Of a stretch of DNA of 64,000 bases, positions 30,128-39,337 are shown in pieces. Made by a program: the position numbers and the translations under genes. Position 1 is the stretch's first letter. Every line of letters starts with the position of its first letter. Below the pieces are notes generated by a model. The model saw nothing but the letters and a program-made list of their open reading frames with translations, did not search any database and had not been told where the DNA came from. The stretch is from CAVQLX01 sp963811605 (GTDB taxonomy: Bacteria; Desulfobacterota; Binatia; DP-6): positions 186,001 to 250,000 of the forward strand of contig CAWESA010000024.1 in NCBI GenBank assembly GCA_963811605.1, read 5' to 3'.

Positions 30128-31303
30128 TCACACGCCGACGATCGAGACGAAGCTCACGCACCGCCCCGGAGCCCCGCCCAGGTTGTGGGTGAGCCCGAGC
30201 TTGGGATCCTTGATCTGCCGCGGACCGGCCTCGCCGCGTAGCTGGAGCCACATCTCGTACATCATGCGCAGCCCGCTGGCGCCGATCGGATGTCCGAAGC
30301 TCTTGAGGCCGCCGTCCGGATTGACCGGTTGCGGCCCGTCGCCGTCGAATCGGCCCCCGAGCACGTCCTTCCAGCCCTGCCCGCGCGGCGAGAATCCCAT
30401 GTCCTCCATCAGCACCAGCTCGGTCGGGGTGAAGCAGTCGTGCACCTCGGCCATGCTGACCTCGGCGCGCGGATCCTTCACGCCGGCTTGCTTGTAGGCA
30501 TCCTGCGAGCTGGCAACCACCTCGGGGAAGGTGGTGAAGTCGTAGTCCTGGCTGTAGTAGCCCTCGGCGGGGCCAGCGGCGAACGACAGCGCCTTCAAGA
30601 AGATCGGACGCTTCGAGTACTTGTGCGCGTCCTCGGCACGGCAGAGGATCGCGGCCGCCGAGCCATCGCTCACGCCCGAGCAGTCGAAGATGCCGAGCAT
30701 CCCGGCGACCGGCGCCGACTTCGTGATCGTCTCCATCGGCACTTCCTTGCGGAACTGCGCCTTCGGGTTCTTGGCGCCGTTCTTGTGGTTCTTCCACGCG
30801 ATGCGCGCCAGCACCTGCTTCAGCTCCGTCTCGTCGACGCCGTACTTCCTGGCGTACGCGGGCGCCAGGAGCGAGAACGTCGCCGGCGCGGTCATGCTCG
30901 AGTGCGTGCCGTCGTTCGGCGGGTTCGACATGATGAGGCCCGAGTAGCCCGAGTCCTTGAGCTTCTCCACGCCGATGGCCATGACGAGATCGTACGCGCC
31001 GCTGGCGACGGCGTAGGCGGCATTGCGGATCGCCTCGCTGCCCGTGGCGCACATGTTCTCGAGCCGCGTGACCGGCTTGTACGGGAGCTTGAGCGCCTCG
31101 GAGAGCATGAGCCCGGAGACGCCGCTGCCCATCGTGCCGAGCCAGTAGGCGTCGACCTGTTCGGGATCGACGCCCGCCGACCGGTACGCCTCCGTGGCGG
31201 CGTCGACGAGCAGGTCCTCGGGGCCCTTGTCCCAGTGCTCGCCGAAGGGGGTGCAGCCCATGCCCACGATCGCGACGCGGTCCTTGATCCCGTTGCTGGC
31301 CAT
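30128..31303 (-). CDS. Thiolase-family acyltransferase (acetyl-CoA acetyltransferase, SCP-x type)
   Basis: A 391-residue non-canonical thiolase. It opens with VAIVGMGCTPFG, has the nucleophile Cys in ENMCATGSEAIRNA, and carries a HDCFTPTEL segment and a GHPIGASG motif typical of SCP-x-like thiolases, which often pair with DUF35 proteins. An ideal GGAGGAG lies upstream of the ATG. A DUF35-fused partner is encoded about 900 bp upstream on the same strand, separated by the ArsR pair. It may cleave or form beta-ketoacyl-CoA; direction and substrate are unknown. Confidence 0.88.
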   Translation of the reverse strand: MASNGIKDRVAIVGMGCTPFGEHWDKGPEDLLVDAATEAYRSAGVDPEQVDAYWLGTMGSGVSGLMLSEALKLPYKPVTRLENMCATGSEAIRNAAYAVASGAYDLVMAIGVEKLKDSGYSGLIMSNPPNDGTHSSMTAPATFSLLAPAYARKYGVDETELKQVLARIAWKNHKNGAKNPKAQFRKEVPMETITKSAPVAGMLGIFDCSGVSDGSAAAILCRAEDAHKYSKRPIFLKALSFAAGPAEGYYSQDYDFTTFPEVVASSQDAYKQAGVKDPRAEVSMAEVHDCFTPTELVLMEDMGFSPRGQGWKDVLGGRFDGDGPQPVNPDGGLKSFGHPIGASGLRMMYEMWLQLRGEAGPRQIKDPKLGLTHNLGGAPGRCVSFVSIVGV

Positions 31304-31472
31304 GCGTGTCTCCTCCGTCGTCCCGTATAACCCGCCCCGACCCGCCGACGCCATGGCCGCGGCGCGCACTCCTCACGGCGGACGACACCGAGATCCGGCG
31401 CCGGGTGCGCGCGCTGGCGTCGAGATCGGCAGCCTGCGGAGCGGTGCCGGAGGCCGGAAGGGTCCCGTCCCG

Positions 31473-31772
31473 CTAACCGGCGAAGCGTCCGAGCCAGCGG
31501 CCGGCCACTCGTGCGAGCCGCGCGCGGTCGAGGGCATAGACCCGTTCGCGTCCCCGTCGCTCCGCGCGCACCAGGCCGGCGTCCTCGAGCTGCTTCAAGT
31601 GGCGACTCGTCGTCGGCCAGGTGCAATCGAAGCGGGCGGCGATCTCGCCGGCGGTCATCTCGCCGCCGCGAAAGTGGAGCACGAGGAGAATCTGCCGGCG
31701 AGACGCGTGCGCGAGTCCCGCGAAGACCTGCTCGACCTCCTCGAGCTCGCGCCGTGCGTCCCGTCTACTCAA
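31473..31772 (-). CDS. ArsR-family winged-helix transcriptional regulator
   Basis: A 99-residue protein with the ArsR fold: FAGLAHASRRQILLVL, then MTAGEIAARFDCTWPTTSRHLKQLEDAGLV (recognition helix), then the wing RGRERVYAL. It lacks an obvious metal-binding CxC, so its ligand may be organic or redox. A TTG start at 31772 gives the right length and overlaps the monooxygenase-like stop by 8 nt (CTTGAGTAG). It is second in an operon whose leader contains a palindrome likely to be its own operator. Confidence 0.85.
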   Translation of the reverse strand: MSRRDARRELEEVEQVFAGLAHASRRQILLVLHFRGGEMTAGEIAARFDCTWPTTSRHLKQLEDAGLVRAERRGRERVYALDRARLARVAGRWLGRFAG

Positions 31773-32097
31773 GGATCGCCAGCGGCCGCACGTGCGGAAA
31801 CTCCATGGCCGGCCGGCCGTTCCGTCGCTCCGTGAGGCGACCCATGGGCTCCCAGATTGCCATGACCTCGGGATGCTCGCGGGCGGCACGCGGTGCGTCC
31901 GCACTCGTCCATTCGAAGATCTCCACGAACAGGGCTCCTCCATCCTGCTCGACGCCCCGGAAATGCCGGGGTCGCTCATCGGTCACCAGGTCGAGCGAGC
32001 GGAGCGCAGGCCAGTGCCGTGCGAGCAGGCTCGTGAACTCGTCTTCCCGGCCAGGGGCGACTCGATAGAGACAGATCACGGTCGGGCGATCGGCCAT
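31765..32097 (-). CDS. Dimeric alpha/beta-barrel (ABM-type) small protein
   Basis: A 110-residue protein with the pattern of antibiotic-biosynthesis-monooxygenase-like or EthD-like ferredoxin-fold proteins: CLYRVAPGREDEFTSLLARHW, then a central ALFVEIFEWTSADAPRAAREHPEV. Such proteins are often quinol monooxygenases or dehydratases, or small-molecule binders. AGGAGGT precedes the ATG. It is translationally coupled to the downstream ArsR regulator and may remove or sense the same compound. Confidence 0.75.
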   Translation of the reverse strand: MADRPTVICLYRVAPGREDEFTSLLARHWPALRSLDLVTDERPRHFRGVEQDGGALFVEIFEWTSADAPRAAREHPEVMAIWEPMGRLTERRNGRPAMEFPHVRPLAILE

Positions 32098-32113
32098 GGC
32101 AGCACCTCCTGAT

Positions 32114-32133
32114 ATTTAGCCTAGCAGCTAAAT
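32114..32133 (-). promoter_or_regulatory. ArsR-type operator palindrome upstream of the monooxygenase/ArsR operon
   Basis: ATTTAGC (32114-32120) and GCTAAAT (32127-32133) form a perfect inverted repeat with a 6-bp spacer, embedded in an AT-rich island within GC-rich DNA. It sits just upstream of the ribosome-binding site of the first gene, with TTGACG (32148-32153, minus strand) as a possible -35. The arm sequence resembles the AT-rich sites bound by ArsR/SmtB proteins, so autorepression by the downstream ArsR gene is the simplest reading. Confidence 0.7.
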
Positions 32134-32196
32134 GTATCGGCCGCCGCCGTCAAGCCCCTGCCGCCGCGGGGCCATGAGGGCGACGACGGGCCGGGC

Positions 32197-33582
32197 TCAG
32201 CGACCCGGGCGCGCCTTCCAGAAGTAGTTGTGCACGCCTTGCGCCGTGAACAGGCGCCGGAAGGTCATCTCCAGGTTGTTGCCGATCGCCACCGACTTGG
32301 GATCGACGTCGGTCAGCTCGCAGGAGAAGCGTCCGCCCCCCTCGTAGTCGACGAACGCGGCCACCACCGGCGGCTGGAGCGAGTAGGCCAGGTGGTCGAG
32401 CGTGTAGGTGGCGACGCGGCAGGACGTGTCGGCGAAGCGCTCGTCGCGCATCTGGTCGACGGCGCCGCACTTGACGCACACGCGCTGCGGCGGGAGGTGA
32501 CCCGCCTGGCACTTGGTGCAGCGCGAGCCGACGAAGGCGAGCTTCCAGCGCTCGTGCCGGCGCATCGGCGGTGCGGCCGGCCGCTCGGGATCGGGACGGC
32601 GCGGCGGCTCGAAGGGCAGGACGCCGCGCCACTTGAGATAGGCGTTGTACGGCAGGTCGTTGCGCTTCGACGCGATCCAGCGGTCGACCCTGCGCACCGG
32701 CGGCATGTCCTTGATGGCCGGCGTCACCTCGAGGACGAGCGCGTCGGCGCCGTCGGCCTCGCAGACGACCAGGATGCGGTCGCCGGGCGACGCCGCGTCC
32801 AGCGCGCGTGCCAGCAGGAGGCCGGCGTGCGCGGTGCCCGCACGCCCGACGGACGCCATGAGCGGGTCGGCGAGCTGCTCGGGCTTCAGTCCGAGCGCCT
32901 TCGGGAGCCCGGCCATGCTGCGTGCGTTCGTGCCGTCGAGGATGACCGTCGCCAGCGACGCCGGCTCCACGCCCGCGCTCTGGAGCGCCCGCTTCGCGGT
33001 CTCGGTGATCGCCGGCGCCATCGTGTCGGCGGTGAAGCGCTCCTCCCACTGGTGCCCGAAGCGCTCCTCGGGCAGGCGCCAGACGTCGAGGATCTCCATG
33101 GTGGACGAGGCGCGGCCAACCAGCCTCGCGATCGCCTCGCCGTCCGGACCGGTGACGAACGCCACCGCCGCATCGCCGCCCTGACTCTCGCGCGCGCCCG
33201 ACGGGGCGCCCACGACCACGTCGCTGGCGCACACCAGCGTGCGGCGGCCGGCAGCGGCCAGGTCGAGCCCCAGCAGCAGCGCGCCGACCCCCATGCGCGA
33301 CGAGCCGGCGAGCTCAGCCGACGCGATCTGCTCCGGCAGGTCGAGCGCCGCCTGGATGGTCGCGGCATTCAGCTTCTCCGCGTACGGCGGGCTCAGGCTC
33401 GCGAACAGCAGCGCGTCGAGGGCGACGCCGCCGCGCACCGCGTCGCGCGCGGCCTCGACCGCCATCGACACCGAGTCCTCGTCGTAGCTCGCGACGGCGC
33501 GCTCGCCCTTGCCCGCGCCGATCGCGGCTCGGGTCAGGCGAAAGTAGGGGACGTAGCTCCCGTATCGCAGTATGCCGGCCAC
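32197..33582 (-). CDS. HMG-CoA-synthase/KAS III-like protein fused to a DUF35 OB-fold/zinc-ribbon domain
   Basis: The first roughly 325 residues of this 461-residue protein resemble HMG-CoA synthase or KAS III (GILRYGSYVPYFRL opening, AGSSRMGVGALLLG, VGRAGTAHAGLLL). The remainder is a DUF35 domain with a rubredoxin-like zinc ribbon, CTKC and CVKC, followed by an OB-fold. In the expected nucleophile region the sequence reads SSRM with no Cys, so catalysis is doubtful. DUF35 proteins partner thiolases and channel acyl-CoA, and the SCP-x-like thiolase at 30128 is an obvious candidate partner. A GTG start with AAGG is used. Confidence 0.8.
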   Translation of the reverse strand: MAGILRYGSYVPYFRLTRAAIGAGKGERAVASYDEDSVSMAVEAARDAVRGGVALDALLFASLSPPYAEKLNAATIQAALDLPEQIASAELAGSSRMGVGALLLGLDLAAAGRRTLVCASDVVVGAPSGARESQGGDAAVAFVTGPDGEAIARLVGRASSTMEILDVWRLPEERFGHQWEERFTADTMAPAITETAKRALQSAGVEPASLATVILDGTNARSMAGLPKALGLKPEQLADPLMASVGRAGTAHAGLLLARALDAASPGDRILVVCEADGADALVLEVTPAIKDMPPVRRVDRWIASKRNDLPYNAYLKWRGVLPFEPPRRPDPERPAAPPMRRHERWKLAFVGSRCTKCQAGHLPPQRVCVKCGAVDQMRDERFADTSCRVATYTLDHLAYSLQPPVVAAFVDYEGGGRFSCELTDVDPKSVAIGNNLEMTFRRLFTAQGVHNYFWKARPGR

Positions 33583-33789
33583 GCCGCCTTCTAGCGTGTC
33601 GCGCGGGGGAGACGCCAGACTGCGAGCGCCTGGTCGGAGGAGCAGCCCGCATGCGAGCGATGCGGCGCCACGACCTCGAAGTGCTCCACCGCGACCGTGA
33701 TTTCACCACGATCGCGCGCGTCTCACCCCTCCGGCAGCGCGGCGCCTGACGGCTGGCGACCAGCCGTCGCGGCATGGCATCCTGTCTCG

Positions 33790-35331
33790 ATGCATCCCGG
33801 CATCCACGCGAAGACCCACCCGGACAAGCCAGCGCTGATCGTCCCGTCTCGCGGCGTCACCGTCACGTATCGCGCCCTCGAGGAGGGCTCGAACCGCGCC
33901 GCGCACCTCTTCCGGGCGCTCGGCCTGGTGCCGGGCGACGGCATCGCCATCCTGCTCGAGAACCATCCCCGCTTCTACGAGGTCGTGTGGGGCGCGCAGC
34001 GCGCCGGGCTCTACTACACGCCCCTCAGCACCCGGCTCACGCCGGGCGAGGCCGGGTACATCGTCGCCGATTGCGACGCCAAGGTGCTGGTGACGTCGCA
34101 GGCCCTGGCGGCGACGGCCGGGGCGCTGCGCGACCGCATGCCGGGCGTGCAGGCGCGTCTCATGCTCGACGGCACGCTGCCGGGCTACGACGCGTGGGAG
34201 GATGCGGTCGCCGCGCAGCCCGCGACCCCGATCGCGGACGAGATGGAGGGGATCGACCTGCTCTACTCGTCCGGCACGACCGGCAAGCCGAAAGGCGTCA
34301 AGCTGAAGCTGCGGCGCGACCCCCTGGGAACGCCGAACAGCCTGGTGGCCCTCACGCAGGGGCTGTACGGGATGGGCGAGGACACGGTGTACCTGTCGCC
34401 GGCGCCGCTCTATCACGCGGCCCCGCTGCGCTTTAACCTCACCGTGCAGCGCCACGGCGGCACGTGCGTCGTCATGGAGCACTTCGACGCCGCCGAGTTC
34501 CTCGCCCTGGTCGGGCGCTACCGCGTCACCCACACGCAGGTCGTGCCGACCATGTTCATCCGCATGCTGAAGCTGTCCGACGCCGAGCGCACGCGGCACG
34601 ACCTGTCGTCGCTCCGCGTCGCCATCCACGCCGCCGCGCCCTGCCCCATCCCCGTGAAGGAGCGGATGATCGCCTGGTGGGGGCCGAAGATCGTCGAGTA
34701 CTACGCCGGCACCGAGGGCAACGGCTTCTGCGCCATCACCGCCGAGGAGTGGCTCCGGCACCGCGGCTCGGTCGGCCGCGCCATGCTGGGCACCATCCGC
34801 ATCCTGGACGAGGAGTTTCGCGAGCAGCCGGTCGGCGAGCCGGGCACCATCTACTTCGAGGGCGGCGCCGGCTTCGAGTACCACAAGGACGCGGCCAAGA
34901 CCGCGGCCAGCCGCAGCCCGCAGGGCTGGTCGACCCTGGGCGACGTCGGCTACGTCGACGCCGAGGGCTATCTCTACCTGACCGACCGCAAGGCGCACAT
35001 GATCATCAGCGGCGGGGTCAACATCTATCCCCAGGAGTGCGAGAACCTGCTGGCGACGCACCCCAAGGTGGCCGACTGCGCGGTGATCGGCGTGCCCAAC
35101 GAGGACTTCGGCGAGGAGGTGAAGGCCGTCGTGCAGCCGCTCGACATGGCGGAGGCGGGGCCGGCGCTGGCGGAGGAGCTGATCGCGTTCTGCCGGGCCC
35201 ACCTGTCGCCCCTCAAGTGCCCGCGCTCGGTCGACTTCGCGGCCGAGCTGCCGCGCCACCCGACCGGCAAGCTGTACAAGCGGCTCCTGCGCGACCGCTA
35301 CTGGCAGGGACACGCCTCGCGCATCGTGTAG
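33790..35331 (+). CDS. AMP-binding acyl-CoA synthetase
   Basis: The 513-residue ANL-superfamily enzyme activates a carboxylic acid with ATP, then CoA. Core motifs are LLYSSGTTGKPKG (P-loop), YYAGTEGNG (A5), GWSTLGDVGYVD (A7), DRKAHMIISGGVNIYPQE (A8) and a catalytic lysine in PTGKLYKR (A10). The chain-length preference cannot be read by eye. The ATG at 33790 is chosen because the family N-terminus begins there. A GAF-GGDEF gene follows after 12 bp on the same strand. Confidence 0.93.
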   Translation: MHPGIHAKTHPDKPALIVPSRGVTVTYRALEEGSNRAAHLFRALGLVPGDGIAILLENHPRFYEVVWGAQRAGLYYTPLSTRLTPGEAGYIVADCDAKVLVTSQALAATAGALRDRMPGVQARLMLDGTLPGYDAWEDAVAAQPATPIADEMEGIDLLYSSGTTGKPKGVKLKLRRDPLGTPNSLVALTQGLYGMGEDTVYLSPAPLYHAAPLRFNLTVQRHGGTCVVMEHFDAAEFLALVGRYRVTHTQVVPTMFIRMLKLSDAERTRHDLSSLRVAIHAAAPCPIPVKERMIAWWGPKIVEYYAGTEGNGFCAITAEEWLRHRGSVGRAMLGTIRILDEEFREQPVGEPGTIYFEGGAGFEYHKDAAKTAASRSPQGWSTLGDVGYVDAEGYLYLTDRKAHMIISGGVNIYPQECENLLATHPKVADCAVIGVPNEDFGEEVKAVVQPLDMAEAGPALAEELIAFCRAHLSPLKCPRSVDFAAELPRHPTGKLYKRLLRDRYWQGHASRIV

Positions 35332-35343
35332 AACGAGGGAGCC

Positions 35344-36390
35344 ATGAGCGACGACGTCGCGCCACCGCGCGAGCCGCACGAGCTGGAAGCGCTGTACGAG
35401 AGCCTGCGTGCCCTGACGTCGACGCTGGACCTGGGCGAGATCCTGCGCACCGTCCTGGCTCGCATCCGGGCCCTCACCGCGCCGCAGGCGCTCTCGCTCC
35501 TGCTCTTCGACCGTCCCAACCACGAGCTCGTGTTCGCCGCCACCGAGATGCTGCGCGAGGACGCGGTGCTCGAGCCCAGCGTGATCGACGGCCTCCGCAT
35601 GCGGCTCGATCGAGGCATCGCAGGCTGGGTCGCCAGCAACCGCCAGGCGGTCCGGCTCGACGACGCGGGCACCGACCCGCGCCACGACCATGCGATGGCG
35701 CGCCATGCAGGTCTCGTCCCGAGGGGCATGATCTGCGTCCCGCTCGTCCACCGCGACCGGCTGCTGGGCGTGGTGCAGGTCATCAACCGGCTCGACGGCC
35801 AGCCGTTCAGCGCCGACGACCAGCGCCTGGTCCAGGCGCTGGCGGACCATGCCGCGATCGCGATCGCGCACGCGCAGCTCTACCGCGACGTCGAGCAGGC
35901 GTCGCTCACCGACGACCTGACGGGACTGGGCAACACCCGCAGCTTCCACCGCGTGCTGCCATCTCTGCTCCAGCGCGCCCTGCCGCTCTCGCTGCTGGTG
36001 CTCGATCTCGACAAGCTGAAGGCGGTGGTCGACGGCCACGGCCACCTGGTCGGCAGCCGCACGATCGCCACCGTCGGCCGCCTGATCGCCGAGCAGATCC
36101 GCGCCGGCGACGTGGCGGCGCGCTTCGGCGGCGACGAGTTCGTCGTCGTCCTGCCGTCGACCGACACGCCCGCCGCATGCGACGTCGCCGAGCGCATCCG
36201 CGCCGCGGTGGACGCCTGCGCGGAGCCCGACGGCATGGCCATCGACATCCGCGACGTGACCGCCAGCCTCGGCGTCGCCACCGCGCCCCGACACGCGACG
36301 GACGCGGACGGGCTCTTCCGCGCCGCCGATGCGGCGATGTACCGCGTCAAGCGGGTGGCGCGGAACGGCGTCGCCGTCGCGGCGAGCTGA
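35344..36390 (+). CDS. GAF-GGDEF diguanylate cyclase
   Basis: A 348-residue soluble signalling enzyme. Residues about 20-180 form a GAF sensor domain. Residues about 185-345 form a GGDEF domain with an intact active site (RFGGDEFVVVLP) and an intact inhibitory I-site RAGD five residues upstream, so it should make cyclic di-GMP and be product-inhibited. GAGGGAG precedes the ATG. It follows the acyl-CoA synthetase by 12 bp and may be co-transcribed with it. The GAF ligand is unknown. Confidence 0.92.
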   Translation: MSDDVAPPREPHELEALYESLRALTSTLDLGEILRTVLARIRALTAPQALSLLLFDRPNHELVFAATEMLREDAVLEPSVIDGLRMRLDRGIAGWVASNRQAVRLDDAGTDPRHDHAMARHAGLVPRGMICVPLVHRDRLLGVVQVINRLDGQPFSADDQRLVQALADHAAIAIAHAQLYRDVEQASLTDDLTGLGNTRSFHRVLPSLLQRALPLSLLVLDLDKLKAVVDGHGHLVGSRTIATVGRLIAEQIRAGDVAARFGGDEFVVVLPSTDTPAACDVAERIRAAVDACAEPDGMAIDIRDVTASLGVATAPRHATDADGLFRAADAAMYRVKRVARNGVAVAAS

Positions 36391-36392
36391 GA

Positions 36393-37400
36393 TCAGCCGG
36401 CGAGCCCGGCAAGCTTCTCGATCAGCGGATCGAGCGGCAGGCCGAAGGTGAACGTCACCACCTGGCCCTGGAAGCGCTGGCGGGCCGCGAACTCGTGCAG
36501 GTACTTGAGTGACACGCCGAACTTCGGGATGCCGAGCTGCACGCCGGCCGCGTGGACCTCGTCGAGCGCCTGCGCGGCCTCCCCGATCCGCGCGATGATC
36601 GGCCCGCTGTCCGCGTTGATCTGCCACTGGTCATACCCGGTGATCGCCGTCTCGAGCATGCCGTCGAGCCAGGTCTTGTCGATCGCCCAGTTGAACGTGA
36701 GCCGGCTGCCGGGACGCACGTTGGTGTCCTTGATCTTGGAGTTGAACTCCCAGGTCTGCACCCCGATGATCGAGAACGTGCGCGCCTTGTCGAAGTAGTA
36801 TTCTCCGGCGAGCTGGAGCTGCTGGGTCCAGAAGCCGAGCCCGAGGTTGTCGCTGGCGCCCTGCTCGAAGCGGCCGACCGGCGCGACGAAGCCGTAGCCG
36901 AACGAGACATCGGACTGGGCCCCCGTCGAGTACTGGAGCCACAGCGGCTGGATGAAGATGTCGGACAGTCCCCAGCCGAACGTGGTGTCGACCCCGTTGT
37001 CGACGTTCTCGATCGCCGCCGAGAGGTTCGCGTTCGCCAGCGGGATGACGGCGTACGCGCCGTACCGGATGCCGTGCCATGACCAGTCGGGCGACCACAT
37101 GATCGTCGGCGCGATGACGAACTGGTTCAGGCTCAGGTCGAGGTCGAGCACCGTGCCCGCTGCCGCTCCGCGCCGGATCGTCACCGAGTCGATCGAATCG
37201 CCGTTGCGATTCTTGAAGGTGTCGGTGTTGTAGAAGTAGAAGTACTGCGCGTAGTAGAGCCCCGCCGGCGGGATGAAGTAGTCGTGCACGTTCGGGAGAC
37301 CGGCGGTGTAGTGGCCGACGATGGCGTGCGCGGGCGCCGGACACAGCGCCAAGAAGAGCGCCGCAACGACCGTCCATCGCGTGGCCCCGACGTTTTCCAT
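36393..37400 (-). CDS. Outer-membrane transporter of the phenol-degradation MetA-like (PF13557-type) family
   Basis: A 335-residue exported protein with a signal peptide (about residues 1-26). The sequence is beta-rich with many aromatic residues and repeated turn regions. The shape matches the MetA-pathway/transporter family often found with aromatic or hydrocarbon catabolism, including the opening Y-x-A-G-x-P segment and the WxxD strands. AAGGGGGG precedes the ATG. It converges with the GGDEF gene, leaving a 2-bp gap. Assignment to this family is by pattern, and its cargo is unknown. Confidence 0.75.
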   Translation of the reverse strand: MENVGATRWTVVAALFLALCPAPAHAIVGHYTAGLPNVHDYFIPPAGLYYAQYFYFYNTDTFKNRNGDSIDSVTIRRGAAAGTVLDLDLSLNQFVIAPTIMWSPDWSWHGIRYGAYAVIPLANANLSAAIENVDNGVDTTFGWGLSDIFIQPLWLQYSTGAQSDVSFGYGFVAPVGRFEQGASDNLGLGFWTQQLQLAGEYYFDKARTFSIIGVQTWEFNSKIKDTNVRPGSRLTFNWAIDKTWLDGMLETAITGYDQWQINADSGPIIARIGEAAQALDEVHAAGVQLGIPKFGVSLKYLHEFAARQRFQGQVVTFTFGLPLDPLIEKLAGLAG

Positions 37401-37462
37401 CCGGCCCCCCTTCGATCGCTCCCGCCCGCTAGCACGTTGCCTGCGCGGACCCAACCCCGGGC

Positions 37463-39337
37463 TCAGGGGGCGTACCAGATCGGTGACGTCCAGGCGCGCT
37501 CCTGGATGGTTCGCGGAACCGCGGGATTGCAGCACGGCGCGAGACCCTCGCCCACCGTGTCCGGCCGCGTGCAGTCGACCTTGTGCGCGATGCAGGCCCA
37601 CTGCGTCCAGCGACACGTCGGCGTCTGCAGCACGCGGACGTACCAGAAGGCCGGCACCGTGGGGTCGAACTCGGGATCGCTCCAGACGGTGCAGAGCGAG
37701 CCGGCGCCGCCGCCCTGCGGGGTACACGTCGTCAGGTCCACGCCGTCACCGTCCGACGCATTCCCCGCGACGTCCCAGACGCGCTCCTGCGGCTGGCCGT
37801 CCGCGCCGAGCCACCCCTTGATGATCTGGATGCGCTGGAGCGGCCCGCCCTCCGCATCGGGATCGCGCAGGGCCGACACGACGAAGACGGGCGCGCGTGC
37901 GGCGCCGCGCGGCGGCAGGTCGGCGCCCATGGGCACGCCGCCGGCGTATCCCTGCGCAGGGAGGTCGGGCGCCTCGCACAGACCGGCGGCGTAGTCCCAG
38001 CCGCCGAAGAAGCGCACGACCATGCGCGGGCCACTCGTGCCGTAGGCCTCTCGCCGGCGCATCGCGGCGAACAGCGCGTCGCGCGAGTTCTCCTCCGCCC
38101 ACAGGACCGCGAGACCACCCGGGTTGAACTCCACGTCGTCCGGCAGCCCGGGCGGCAGCTCGCTCGGTGCCAGCGCGCCCGCACCGCCGTGACCCGGATG
38201 GGTGCGCTCGTCCACGAATCCGGCCGCGCCGAGGTGCGTGTCGGTGCTGCCGACGAGGCCGTACTTGAAGGGATCGACGCCGAGCCGGCGCTCGAGCGCC
38301 AGGCCGCGCTTGAGCGCGTCGCGGATGAAGTTGGACTGCTCCGGCGCATGTCGCATGGATGCGAGGTACTTCCCCCCGAAGCGGTCGTACGGCAGCTTCT
38401 CGAAGCCGCACTGCTCGTCGGTCACCCCGGCTCCGGGGATGCACTCGGAGTCGCCCTTGTGCTGCATGATCTCGACGAGCGGCTCGAGCTCCTGGCGCGT
38501 GCGCGCCCATCCCGCGTCGGCCGGCGTGCCATCTTCGCGCACCGGCTGGAACATCAACCCGCCGCTCAGGTTGGAGTTGTGGGGAATGGTGAGCACGTCG
38601 CAGCCGGACTTGGTGTCGAGACATCCCGCGTGCAGGGCGCGCCAGAGCGCATCGGGGCTGGTCGCCTCGAGGTAGCTCGTCGGCAGCTCGGGCACCGCGC
38701 CGCCTCGGAAGAGCACGTTGCGATGCAGGTTCTTGGTGTCTGGCGCGGCCGTCCACTCGTAGCCGACGAAGGTCGTGAAGCGGCACGCCGCCGAGCGATC
38801 GTAGTGCGTCTCGGCGGCCACCTGGACGTCGCGCCACGGCGTGCGCGCCGCTTCGAGGCAGGCCGCACCCCGCGGACCGCAGAACCGGTAGCGACCCAGC
38901 GCGACGTCACGCGACACCCGGCCGTTCATCAGGTAGAAGGCCAGGCGCGGCCAGCGCCGGTAGAGACGGCAGATCATCGAATCGTGCCCCGGGAGCCCGC
39001 CCGTCTCGCAGATCGTGCGCTCGCCGAACAGCTCCGCATGATCGGTGACGGCCGCGAAGTCGAGCGGGCGACGGAGGCGCAGCGTCCGGAGCGGGGTGCC
39101 CGCCGCGTCGTAGGGCGGGATGCCGAGCGGCTCGCCCTTGGCGAACCGATAGGCGTCGTCCGGTCGCGAGCGCACACCCTGTGTGCTGGCGTCGAGCGAG
39201 TACCCGGTGTGGACGTGAAGATCGCCGAAGAACGGGCGGCGGAGCGGAGCGGAGTCCGCGCACCGCTCGCGCGTCTCGGTGCGCGGGAAGGCCGGTGGCG
39301 GCGCGGCGAGCGCCGCGGCGAGCAGGACCGCGATCAC
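37463..39337 (-). CDS. DUF3604 (PHP-like) secreted protein
   Basis: A 624-residue protein with a short N-terminal signal sequence (IAVLLAAALAAPPPA). FFGDLHVHTGYSLD near the N-terminus and VTDHAELFG later match the DUF3604 family, whose HxH and DH motifs resemble PHP metallo-phosphoesterases. Several Cys pairs lie toward the C-terminus. The GTG start overlaps the stop of the small upstream membrane protein (GTGA), so the pair is translationally coupled. No enzymatic activity is established for the family that I can name. Confidence 0.82.
   Translation of the reverse strand: MIAVLLAAALAAPPPAFPRTETRERCADSAPLRRPFFGDLHVHTGYSLDASTQGVRSRPDDAYRFAKGEPLGIPPYDAAGTPLRTLRLRRPLDFAAVTDHAELFGERTICETGGLPGHDSMICRLYRRWPRLAFYLMNGRVSRDVALGRYRFCGPRGAACLEAARTPWRDVQVAAETHYDRSAACRFTTFVGYEWTAAPDTKNLHRNVLFRGGAVPELPTSYLEATSPDALWRALHAGCLDTKSGCDVLTIPHNSNLSGGLMFQPVREDGTPADAGWARTRQELEPLVEIMQHKGDSECIPGAGVTDEQCGFEKLPYDRFGGKYLASMRHAPEQSNFIRDALKRGLALERRLGVDPFKYGLVGSTDTHLGAAGFVDERTHPGHGGAGALAPSELPPGLPDDVEFNPGGLAVLWAEENSRDALFAAMRRREAYGTSGPRMVVRFFGGWDYAAGLCEAPDLPAQGYAGGVPMGADLPPRGAARAPVFVVSALRDPDAEGGPLQRIQIIKGWLGADGQPQERVWDVAGNASDGDGVDLTTCTPQGGGAGSLCTVWSDPEFDPTVPAFWYVRVLQTPTCRWTQWACIAHKVDCTRPDTVGEGLAPCCNPAVPRTIQERAWTSPIWYAP

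Noticed and set aside
31304..31472. Short plus-strand open frame ending near 31475 (ADDTEIRRRVRALA)
   Set aside because: Too short, no ribosome-binding site or recognised domain; probably compositional.
33591..33722. Minus-strand run of about 43 codons resembling a protein C-terminus
   Set aside because: It is bounded upstream by a stop codon, has no credible start and matches no family I can name; it may be a decayed gene end but cannot be supported.
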